Below are positions 1 through 9,894 of a stretch of 64,000 nt of DNA, piece by piece (the stretch's first letter is position 1; each line of letters opens with the position of its first letter). The translations under genes and the position numbers were made by a program. This stretch comes from Diphasiastrum complanatum. Lineage: Eukaryota > Streptophyta > Lycopodiopsida > Lycopodiales > Lycopodiaceae. The stretch lies in NCBI GenBank assembly GCA_029204225.1, contig CM055114.1:10787634-10851633 (forward strand), in the 5' to 3' direction. The notes under the pieces are model-generated. The model had not been told where the DNA came from, ran no database searches, and worked only from the letters and a program-made list of their open reading frames with translations.

Positions 1-886
1 TATTTATTCTTAAAATAACTTCATAAAGTTTATCTCTAAGTATGAAATGCATATTGGCCTAAATCGCCAAAATAATCAAACTAGATCAAACTAGTTGACA
101 AATTCTCACACTCTCTCTTCAATTAGTTTAGCATAGACTTTGAGAATACACCAAGTGATGTTCTATGCTTTGTAAACAAGTATTCCAAGTGCTTTGGTGA
201 AGATATCAGCCACACCATTCTTTTGAAGAAACATGTTGAAGCTCCACCTCCTTGGTTATGGATAGTTTCTCTCACAAAATGATATGGCACCTTAATATGC
301 TTGCTCCTTGCATGAAAGACAGATTGCTTGCCAATCTTTGGGATGAACTGTTGTCACGAAAGATGATTAGACTCTCTAAAAAAATCCAGCAAGTGAAAAT
401 CTCTCACCATTCTCTTGATCGATAACATCTCCTTTGCACAAGATGTAAGTGCTTTGTATGCGACCTCACTAGTTGACAATCAGATTGTAGCTTGTTTCTT
501 TGACATCCAAGAGATAGCTCCATCACCTATAAAGATTGCATGTTCAATTATGGACTTTTTATCCATTTGATCTCTTGCAAAATCTGAAGCTGAAAATCCA
601 AACAAGTTAGGTGATGATCCTTCATACAATATGCCAAAATCTACAGTTCTCATGATGTATCTTAAAGCTCTTCCCTAAATGATCCACACTGGAATCTTGC
701 ATAAATCAGTTTAATCTACCAACACAATACTTTAGATCCGGTCCAGTGTGATGGTAAGGATAAATGAGTGTATCAACTAGCTTCCTATAGAGAGTAATGT
801 CATCGACGGATCTTTTATTAGTGAGCTTTACATTTGACTCCATAGGTGTATCACAAGGCTTAGCATCCACCATATGAAATATCTTT
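1..886 (-). pseudogene. Ty1/copia RNase H and 3' end fragment
   Basis: Read on the minus strand, this is the C-terminal RNase H part of a copia polyprotein: motifs such as VFHARSKHIKVPYHFVRE and AYKALTSCAKEM, then the non-coding 3' flank. RNase H would digest the RNA strand during reverse transcription. It is near-identical to the reverse complement of 18,300-19,190 and similar to 59,440-60,440. Stops and frameshifts break the frame. It forms the outer end of the left inverted-repeat arm and is interrupted at 886 by an insertion. The family call is firm; the piece cannot be functional. Confidence 0.85.
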
Positions 887-1761
887 TCCTGCCATCCTTC
901 ACAACCTAGTTAGAAATCTTATGTGATTCAGACTTTGCATGATTTTTAATAGCACTAAGGTTTGATATTTATAGAACCATTTCTACCATATTCTGTACGA
1001 TTATTAGGATCTTTTTCACACCATGTACAGAAAACATGACCAATGGTTTTATCGAATCTAACCCATGGAAATGTTCCTTCCAACTAGGACACCAAGCTTT
1101 GATAGCTTTTTTTATTTGATCAACTTCTTCTATGGATTTTCCATCTAAATAATATCAGTTTTAAATCAATAGGATCATCAGTAGAACTACCTACAGCACT
1201 TGGAACTTTATTAGACGTATCAGGAACATTAACTTTTTCAAAAGCCAGGAATACTGAAAAGAGTCTTTTGACGTTTAGACATGATCTACGAAGCGATAAA
1301 ACAAAATATTATAGACCTAAAGGGATATACTTTAAAACATAAGATTTTTGACTAAAAAACAGATAAGTAGATTGTAGAATGAAACTACAGTTAATGAACT
1401 TCGATTTGAAATAAAATAAAATTGTAGCATAACAAGAAAACTTAAGTAGTGAGAAACTTCAACAATGTGAGGGTAATATCTGGAGCAAAACTAGCACAAT
1501 TACTCACTGCATGAAAAACAGATTACATGGTAAAAGTTCCTAAAACCGAGCATAGATCAATATAGTCATTAGACATAACTTTTTCATAGATATCAATAAT
1601 TTTCCTTACAACTGAAGATGACTTACAAGTTATAGCATCTGCTGAATGCTTGCATTGCTTCATAACCACACAACAACAAGAGTGACTGCTTCATAACCAC
1701 ACAACACCAAATATGATTTAGACTCCACTGTCCAGAGAGCTCAAAGAGCACCAAAACTTGA

Positions 1762-1774
1762 AAGAGAGAGAGAG

Positions 1775-1805
<31 letters not shown>

Positions 1806-1810
1806 GAGAG
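1762..1810. repeat. Short interrupted (GA)n microsatellite
   Basis: A GA dinucleotide tract interrupted by GG and ATG. It lies within the non-coding part of the 2.15-kb insertion. Confidence 0.9.
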
Positions 1811-2813
1811 CTTATTCTTTCCTGGGGGGTTGCCTCCTGCACCAAGTTCTAATTTGTAAAATGTTTAAGACTAAGAAAAGCTTAGAGACTGCGGGAATTT
1901 ATACTTTACAATGCATGAAAAAACTCTGATTTCAAAATTTAGAGAGTGTCATTTCAGCCTCCAAAGAAAAGCAAGGTGTCTTATTTATTGATGCCCATTA
2001 CTGAATCTTGAATCCTAATGCACTGATAGGGAGACTAGAGGTCACTGGAACTCTGGAGCACACAGTGCACACGCAAGCTACAGCCAACACAAGCCTTAGT
2101 ACTAGTTAGTAGCAATTTGTAAAGTATTGACTAGTCACTGACAACTTACAAGTATTGGATGAACTGTGAACATGTTCACATATCATAGACTATAGTGCTG
2201 GAAATTCAAACTTCAGTATCTAGAAGATTCAAGAAACATTCAAGAACTTAGAAATCTCAGAAATTTGAAACAAAGCTTCTGCTATTGAGAGACAATGAGA
2301 GAGCTTTCAACACTGAATTAGCAGTAAGCATTCACGATTCCACACTGTAGTGACTGCACAGTGCATTTCCATAAGGAGTGCTCTTGAGTCCACTGGTACT
2401 TACTACTAGCGCAGCCAAAATTCGCTGAAAAATGAGAGCTGAAAACCAAAAGTTCAAACTTCTAAATTCAAGAATCTGAAAACAGAAGATTCTAGAAACT
2501 TAGGAGTCAGAATAATAGAAACTTAGGAGTCAGGACTCAGAAGATTTGAGAGGGAGGCTAGCAATTGGAGACTGGCCGCTGGAGCTCTTTGAGACTCTGA
2601 ATCACGATGGAGAGAGAGGAAGAGTGTGCGCCCTGCAGCAGCGTGCTCACTACTCAGCTGAATCCTTCTGAATTGTTCTGAATCTTCTGATTTTTTATTC
2701 CTGATTCGCGATGGATAGGGGTCACAGACCTTCGATCGAGAGACAGACAACCCACAAAACTTCAAGCCACAGAAGTTCTGATTTGAGAGAGAGATGAATC
2801 GCGAAGAATCACG

Positions 2814-3018
<205 letters not shown>

Positions 3019-3040
3019 AAGCGCACGAACCTAGAGAGAA

Positions 3041-4250
3041 TAAAGTTGACATACATCTCTTGACAATGAAAGTAGATTGAGAAGATCTAAGCACTTCTAT
3101 TCCCAAGATATAATACAAATGCCCAAGATCATGCAACTCAAACTCCTTCTTTGAGTGCAATCTTGATTTCATCAATATCTTGATTGTTGCCTTTACTCAA
3201 AATGATGCCATCCACATAGATTAGCAAAATGGTAACATGATTTCCAGAAAATATAAAATATAGTGAATGATCATACTCACTCATAACAAAGTTTTGAGAG
3301 AATACAAATGTGTTTAAGCTTAGCATCATTGGAGCTTTCTTAAGATCATACAAACTCTTTTGCAAATAACAAACATGATTTGGCTTTCCATGTGAGATGT
3401 AGCCCTATGGGTTGATCCACGTATACTTCCTCCTCAATATTACCATTCAAGAATGTATTAGTGATATCCAATTGCCATAGAACCCAACTCCTTGGAGCTT
3501 GATTAAGACCATACAAACTCTTTTGCAAATAACAAATATTATTTGGCTTTCCATGTGAGATGTAACCCTCTGGGTTGCTCCATGTATACTTCCTCCTCAA
3601 TATTACCATTCAAGAATGTATTAGTGATATCCAATTGCCATAGAACCCAACCAAATAGAGTAGCAAGAGAGATGGTGACCCAAATGCTTTACCATCTTTG
3701 TCGCGGGTGAGAAGGTCTCATCATAGTCAATACCATGTTTTTGAGCATATCATTTTGCCACCAACCTTGCCTTATGATTGTTGTGATAGATCCATCTTGG
3801 TTTGTCTTAACCTTGAAGATCCATTTGCATCCTATAGCTTTCTTGTCCTTAGGGAACTCCACCAAGCTCCACGTTTTATTCTTCATGAGAGCTTGATATT
3901 CAAAATCCATTGCTTGTATCCACCCCTCTTTGTTCCTTGCATGATCTACACATGTAAGATCATAAAAAGACGTTAGGAAAGCATAGTTTGTTCCACCAAC
4001 AAGTTGCTTATGTTTCATCATAAGTGCGCCTTGAAGGTGTTTGTCTTTCCCTTGATGTCCTCCCTCGTCGTTTGACTTGATGAAGGCCCTTCATCAACAT
4101 CAAAATTTCTAGATCCAACCACAAAATCATGACTTTTGAAGAAACCTTTGAATATTTCCCTCATAAAAAATGACATCTATTTAAATGATCACTTTATTAG
4201 TAGAAGGATTGTAAACCATGTAGGCTTTGCTTACCTCACTATAACCAACA
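3041..4250 (-). pseudogene. Ty1/copia integrase C-terminus and RT fragment
   Basis: In minus-strand order: the end of integrase (GIFVGYSEVSKAY-like frame near 4,150-4,260), then the start of reverse transcriptase (AIGCKWIFKVKTNQDG near 3,790-3,850, QLDITNTFLNGNIEEEVY near 3,430-3,480) and the YVDGIILSKGN palm motif (YVDD in active copia) near 3,190-3,240. The frame is shifted several times. A segment of about 160 bp encoding QLDITNTFLNGNIEEE is tandemly duplicated. The region is the reverse complement of 17,040-18,290 and is repeated at 30,103-30,770. Confidence 0.88.
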
Positions 4251-5104
4251 AAAATGCCTTTCTCTGATGATGGATCCTCCTTTGTCGGATCTTTTGAACA
4301 AAATGATCTTATTTGTCTTAACAAATTTATGTCCTCCTAGGTAAAATGATAAAGCTTTAACTACCATTATAAGACTCTCCCCAACTGGGCTCAGCTTGGA
4401 ATGAGCAATACAGATCTCATTCTTCAAGAAATGCCTAAGATAGTGGCCAAGTCCACTATCCCTCTGGAACGAGGATGCGTGTTGTCTGAAACTACCTCTT
4501 CTCACAACAAAATCATCAATTATGAGAGCATCTTGCAATAGGAAATATGTTAGCAAAAACATATTCAGTGATTATAAACATTCTAATGAAAGGAAGTTTA
4601 AACAGTTACACATTCCTCATCATCAATAACAACCAAATCAAGATGATCAATATAATGACCACGTACTGAAGTGGAATCATCAGTGAAATGCATTAATGAT
4701 GGACGAGGGAAGCCCATCTGGGATTGAAATGCCGTCAATTCTTCATCAGATGGTCTGCCTCGCCCATCCTCAGCAATATTTGATAAAGTCTTAGTCAGGC
4801 ATTCTTCACCGATCATAAAGCCCTCTTCATATCAAAATCAATACCAACAACAAGGTCATCTGTTTCAAAATGGAGAATTCAAAAATTGTGTTGGATAATA
4901 AACATAGAACCTCATGTTCACGATAGTCAAAAAATTTACCTAAATCAACAGTAGTAAAATATACATCGTCATTTATATAATATACAGACAAGTTGAAAAG
5001 ACATTTAGACTTCTCTATAGGTATCAATTCATCAGTAGATGAACTTTGGCCAATAAAAGAATCTCGGAGGAAATCAGTATTTACATCAATAAAGTCACTT
5101 TCTT
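4251..5104 (-). pseudogene. Gypsy-derived ORF remnants (inner left arm)
   Basis: Minus-strand ORFs at 4,827-5,027, 4,598-4,816 and 4,239-4,562 match plus-strand ORFs at 16,228-17,093. In the right arm these follow a retroviral-type aspartic protease segment, so they probably derive from the same Ty3/gypsy-like polyprotein, although I cannot assign a domain to them. Visible motifs are FDYREHEVLCLLS and GRGRPSDEELTAFQSQMGF. Near 4,540 an acceptor-like site follows a break in frame. The inverted repeat ends sharply at 5,104, where the cassette begins. Confidence 0.55.
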
Positions 5105-5590
5105 ATCAGGAGTGTCGATAAGGAAGTGACTGATATCCTTAATGGCTGACTGAACAGAGGATGATTCAAGAGGGTCAACAATAGAAACTTCCTCATCATT
5201 TGGGATCTGAACTAAAAGAAAAGTATGAAATGACTCTTATATTCTACCAATCGACATTTCTTGTTGCAATAAGGACACATTGGACTACTTTTGAATAGAC
5301 CATACAATTTGGTGAACATTTTATCTAGTCTATGTCTGAAAACTGGGAAGAAATGAACAAGATCAGTATAGTGCATGTACTGGAGTGCATCGATGGAGAA
5401 AACAGGCTTACTAAGTATATCTCTAAATCTAACATAATGATCATAAAATACATCAAAATTTGGTTGTGCAGTCATGAAAACATGTAGATATGGTCTGAAT
5501 AGGCTATGGAAGTAGTCTAAATTTTCAGTAATCCCAAATTCACAAAGAACTCAAGCCTGAATCTCGTGAGGATCCTGAGGAAGAGGCCAT
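5105..5590 (-). pseudogene. orfA: unrecognised protein with CPYCNKKC motif
   Basis: The minus-strand gene starts at ATG 5,590-5,588 (MASSSGSSRD...) and is truncated at the inverted-repeat junction 5,104. After a frameshift and stops in the first 25 codons, an open stretch reads FRPYLHVFMTAQPNFDVFYD, DLVHFFPVFRHRLDKMF and CPYCNKKC, a possible half of a zinc-binding site. Downstream residues (VSIVDPLASSSVQSAI) are open in the second copy. It is divergent from the histone-like gene across a palindrome-rich spacer. No family was recognised. The second copy is 31,519-32,005, and both copies share the early stop. Confidence 0.5.
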
Positions 5591-6409
5591 GGAAGTGACG
5601 TAGATATCGCACTTGTGTGCAATGGAGAACAGAAACAAAACTAACTATCAAGATCGCGCACAAAAGGGATATGTATGGCAGGTAGATACCGATATCGCAC
5701 TTGTGCGCAAGTAGGTATAGTTGCATACAAACAGACAACAATGGGCGTGCACAAGAGTGATATGCCGTCCGTTTTGAGAAGGAAAAAGGTAAAACATTAA
5801 TCGGGTTTCGTGCCATTTATACTAAATTTTCACACGTGTGTGGTCAAAGGTCAAAGGACACATGTCTACTTTCAATTGGAGTGCAGGCACTGGCATGTTT
5901 GAGGTGACACCTGGACACGTGTGAAATGACACCTGTACATGTGTCTCGTGTTCATTTGTTTGTTCGACAACACGTGTCGCTCCCGCATTTGCCCGTACAT
6001 ATCTCACACGTCTGAAGTGACTGGGCAACACGTGTCGCTCTTGCATTTGACCATACAAGTCCCACACGTGTGACAGGACGTTGTTTCGCACGTGTAAACC
6101 GCAAACTTTGATGAATTTTTTTGACTTTTTTTCCGCTCTGCATATCGCACTTGTGCGAGACCTTCACTATCGATATTTCTACTACCGCCTTCCATGCGCA
6201 CAGGTTCGATATATCTGCCTACATGTCTCCCCGTATCGCACTTGTGCGCCTTTTGTCTAAACTAACCTCTCTCTCTTATATTCTCCTCCAACAGGTCTGA
6301 TATACCATATGTTATGTCCGTACATATCTATTCTCTGTGACTTTTTTATCATTCTTCCCTGCTCATCCTTGCCGTCACATACAAGTCTGCTATCCCATAG
6401 TACACGTCC
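5591..6409. promoter_or_regulatory. Bidirectional spacer rich in CACGTG and CGCAC-TT-GTGCG palindromes
   Basis: This intergenic region separates divergent orfA and the H3-Ulp1 gene. CGCAC-TT-GTGCG or close variants occur at 5,608-5,619, 5,696-5,707, 6,146-6,157 and 6,237-6,248, each preceded by ATAT or GTAT. CACGTG cores (the plant G-box, bound by bZIP and bHLH factors) occur at about 5,833, 5,915, 5,971, 6,029, 6,065 and 6,090, usually as ACACGTGT, with variants ACACATGT and ACACGTCT between them. The arrangement would suit a shared promoter, or binding sites for an element-encoded protein as in CACTA subterminal repeats. The second copy is 32,006-32,824. Confidence 0.6.
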
Positions 6410-8167
6410 ATGGATAGGAGAAAGCAGACAAGGAGGGACTTCTTCTCTCCTGGCTCATCCTCAGCTCCTACGGTTGCCATTACACCTCCCGCTAGACCTA
6501 GAACGTGCAACTGCAGCAGGTGGCTCTCTGAGATACGCAAGTATCAGAGATCAACCGCTCTGTTAATCCCAAGAGCTCCATTCTACCATGCTGTCCGAAA
6601 CATAACAATAAATGATCGCAGACAGCTGGTTAGATTCACACCCAGTGCTCTTCAGTGCCTTCAGGAGGCTGTTGAAGATTACATTAGCCTTTTTTTTGAA
6701 GACTCTGTTTTGCTTGCAATCCATTCCAAGAGAGTCACCATAATGCCCAAGGATTTTCAGCTCCTGATGAGGATGAGGGATAAGTTTTGTAGGTTACACG
6801 TATCTCAACCTGCTGCTCCTAGACCAACTCTTCTAGATAGGACTGATCTTCCTACGAAGCATCCTAGGAAGCAGACAGCCCCCAAGAGAGCTCCCAAGAA
6901 AGTAAGGAGGGTAGACACCTTAGATTTTGTGAAGCCTAACCCGGACTCAATTGTAGATAACGCTCCTGTTGATAATGTTATAAATATAGCTACATTTGTT
7001 TTGGATACCCCTTTAATTCCTGTAGATACTACACATCCACCTCCTCCTCCTCCTCCAAATTTTTATACATGTATAGATTCGGATGATTATCTTAAATTTG
7101 AGAAAGACATATCCAATGCTATAGATACAATTGGTACTTCTTTTTGTTTTAGAATAGATGAATTTGATTTTAGTATTAATTTTAGAGTTCTAGATTGCTT
7201 GGATCTCAAAGACCAATGGGCTTCTATTAGTGATTCTGTGATAGAGTCCAGGCTTACACTCTTGCAATATGACATTGCAAGAGATTCATCCAATGAGTTG
7301 CTGGTGCTAAGTACATTTCTGCTTCAGGCCTTCAAGGAGAATAATGACACATTGTCACAGTGTCTGACAAGTGGATTCACACCATCAACAAAGTACCTGC
7401 TCATCCCTTATCATACCAAGTAAGATATATTAAATGCTTCTTGCTGTTTTATGCATTAATGTTGGCATTGTCAATGGAAATAGTTCTCAAAATTGCAGCT
7501 AAAGAAATTTCAATCTTATTTTACAGTGACCACTGGAGTTTGAACCTGATCTCTATTAAGAGATCTGTAGATAATAGTATTAAAGGATTTTGTGTCAAGA
7601 TGAATTCGGTGAGAAATACGCATAAGGATGTAGATATATGCCTTCCATATTTAAGTAAATATATTCCCACAGATGTTCCCCATTCTGTGGACTGGTAGAT
7701 TGTCAGTTTGGAGGTAAACTCTATCTTTCTTAATAGCATTTTGAAATCAGTATTCTAAAGTAACTATTTTATTCTAATTCATTCTGTTTCATAATTGATT
7801 TCTTGTGTGCTGAATTTTTTTGCAGTCACCCCAGCAAAATCATTCATTCAGCTTTGGGTGGTACACATTATACAATGCAAAGTTAATTTTTGAGTGGTTC
7901 AACCTTCAACAAGATGTTGATATTTCTAAGGTAATAAAGTCTGTTTATTCTTATTTTGGAATCATGATTAGTTTTCTATTTTGTTGATGTTTTTAGCCAT
8001 TACTAATACATGAATGTTCTATTTTGTAGATTACACTTCCTGAGTACACATCAAGCCAAGTGTACAGATTTAGACAAGAAATTATCCTGAATATACTGGC
8101 TAGGGCAAGGCTTCAGCCTCCCGTTATTGATGATGGTGCAAAAGATGATGTAGTTATACTAAATTAA
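6410..8167 (+). CDS. Histone H3 - Ulp1-like pseudoprotease fusion, four exons (copy 1)
   Basis: Inferred exons are 6,410-7,419, 7,527-7,713, 7,826-7,930 and 8,030-8,167, with GT-AG introns that keep frame, giving about 479 aa. Residues 1-9 (MDRRKQTRR) mimic the H3 N-terminus. Residues 40-126 are a histone H3 fold with EIRKYQRSTALLI and AIHSKRVTIMPKD. A basic block (150-168) and a proline run (209-216) follow. The C-terminus resembles Ulp1/C48 proteases: IPYHTNDHWSLNLISI (His339) and PQQ at 401-403, but the Cys position is Phe409 (HSFSFGWYTL) and the acid is probably Asn363. Exon 2 has a TAG at 7,696-7,698, where copy 2 reads CAG, so this copy is also a pseudogene. A nuclear, nucleosome-associated product is inferred. 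Confidence 0.8.
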
Positions 8168-8356
8168 GATCAGAACAAATATAGATAGCATAGAACACAT
8201 GTATAGAATTCATAGAAAAATATACATTGATATATCAAATGTTGTTCCATTTTATGAATTTGGGAGCACAAAATACATAAACTGATGCCCAACTTGGGCT
8301 TTCATTTATTGAATGAAAGAGTGTATACACATATTTTTACTAAAGTTTATTTGAGA

Positions 8357-9850
8357 CTATTGTTCTCCCACAATGGTGATTGTTGTAGGTAGATCTTTGT
8401 AGCACGTTATGAGCTCTTGTCTTTTTCGCATCTGTGACATCACAAATATTAGTGAATGTGCAATTGTAAATCATGACATTTTCTATTATTTTGTTCTATT
8501 TTGAAATGGCAATAAACATACTTACAAGTCTTCCATTGATGATAAATCTGAAATATGTCGGTAGATTGGTTTGTAATAGCATGAGCTCTGCTATAATAAA
8601 ATCAAGCTTCCAATGCTCTTCCACCTTAACCATAGTCAAATATTCCTCATTGTAGATAATGCTTATCTCCATTCGGTTTGTGTGACCATTTAGTTGAAAG
8701 TCTTGATCCAGTGGAAGCCATGTACCTTCAATTTTCTTGTATCTCTAGTAGCTAAATGTGAGACTGAGCATTTGCTTTTCGATATGATAATGAAAGATCA
8801 TTGAAGACTTTTTAATCCTGCATTCTATGTCATTATTTGCGTTACTATCTCAGTCTTGATCCATAACATCTGACAAAGTTTCATTTGATAAATCCTTGCA
8901 AAAAAATAAAGTTGGTGTTCTATTAACACTAGCACTCGAGAAAAAATCAACAAATATATGTAATGAGATAAACCAACTTAGGTGAATAATTTTCGAGTTT
9001 TTGCTTATCTTCATAGCATTTCTAATATCAATGAGTATCTTGCATCTCAAGGATTCAGAAACAATGTTGTTAGGAGTAGGCCACTCATCACTTTGAAAAC
9101 TAGGCAATGGAATTGCTTCGAGCTTGCCAAAACCTTCATTTGATTGTGGCGTATATAAAGATTCATAAAAACAAGTTCCTTTGGACTTCTTCCTCTGTAT
9201 TGCAGCTTTCCAACAACAGAGTTAATCACGTCTAATATTCCTGCAAGTGATTGTGCGGGCTCCCATTCACTTATGCATGATGGATATAAATTTGAAAGAA
9301 AAAACAATGTTGAAGTATTTAAATCATAATCTGAAGAGCATCAATAAAGGAAATCACCTATGATTGTTGTAGAGTGCATATGTTTTGATATACTTACAAT
9401 TACACTTTTGATGATCATGAGGATTGATATCATGTACTTTGATTTCTGAATGCATATATACATGTTGTACTAAGACTTTTGATATCGATTGACCTCCTGG
9501 GGTAGTCTTAAGCTCCAAAATTTTTGCTTTCCAATAAGATTTGTAAGCCATTTTTGCTCTTTTATTTTGTCGAAAATTGCCCTTTGATGATGGATGTAGC
9601 AATACCCCTGAGTTCTTTGTATATTTTGTTGGCTTCTAGTTATCAACTTCATATTTCTCATTGTAAAGAATCACAGAATCAATTGTAGATCTGGGTTTCC
9701 TTGCCATTGCTATTTTCAAAGCTTGGGCGCCAAAAATCTCTCTGATATGATACTTAATTTCAATTTTTCGTATCACGTTTAATCTAATGTGAATGCCAAC
9801 ATAGTCACAGTTACTGCATATACTATATTTTATGTAACTGTACATACTGT
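8357..9850 (-). pseudogene. ORF-X: unrecognised multi-exon gene (copy 1)
   Basis: This minus-strand gene is convergent with H3-Ulp1. The last two exons are clear: an exon containing YKKIEGTWLPLDQDFQ, VKVEEHWKLDFIRAELM and YFRFIINGRL is spliced by a GTAAGT...CACAG intron to MQKRQELITCCKDLPTTI and stop. Upstream exons include MARKPRSTIDSVILYNEKYE, SYWKAKILELKTTPGGQ and PSFQSDEWPTPNNIVSES, joined by at least one frameshift and one in-frame TAG shared with copy 2. An AATAAA lies beyond the stop. No family was recognised; the KAKILEL...VLVQHVYMHSEI stretch could be a small beta-barrel of Tudor or BAH type, but this is weak. Copy 2 is 45,550-47,045. Confidence 0.5.
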
Positions 9851-9894
9851 ATTCTATAACTGTAACTAGGATTTTAGATATAAATTAGTGTGAT

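Noticed and set aside
3698-3976. 92-aa ORF opposite the copia RT, present several times (also 17,355-17,633 and 30,141-30,419)
   Set aside because: It is antisense to the conserved RT block; its conservation follows from RT repeat identity.
6410-6790. Functional centromeric CENH3 gene
   Set aside because: The L1 loop is not lengthened relative to H3, the N-terminus is H3-like, both copies carry stops, and the C-terminal fusion is foreign to CENH3.
7360-7698. 112-aa ORF overlapping the histone gene as an independent gene
   Set aside because: Its useful part is exon 2 of the H3-Ulp1 gene; the start lies in another frame of exon 1 and in the intron.
7797-7806. TTCTTGTG in the histone gene intron as a CACTA terminus
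   Set aside because: No matching inverted end, target duplication or subterminal repeats; the chance occurrence of an 8-mer is likely.
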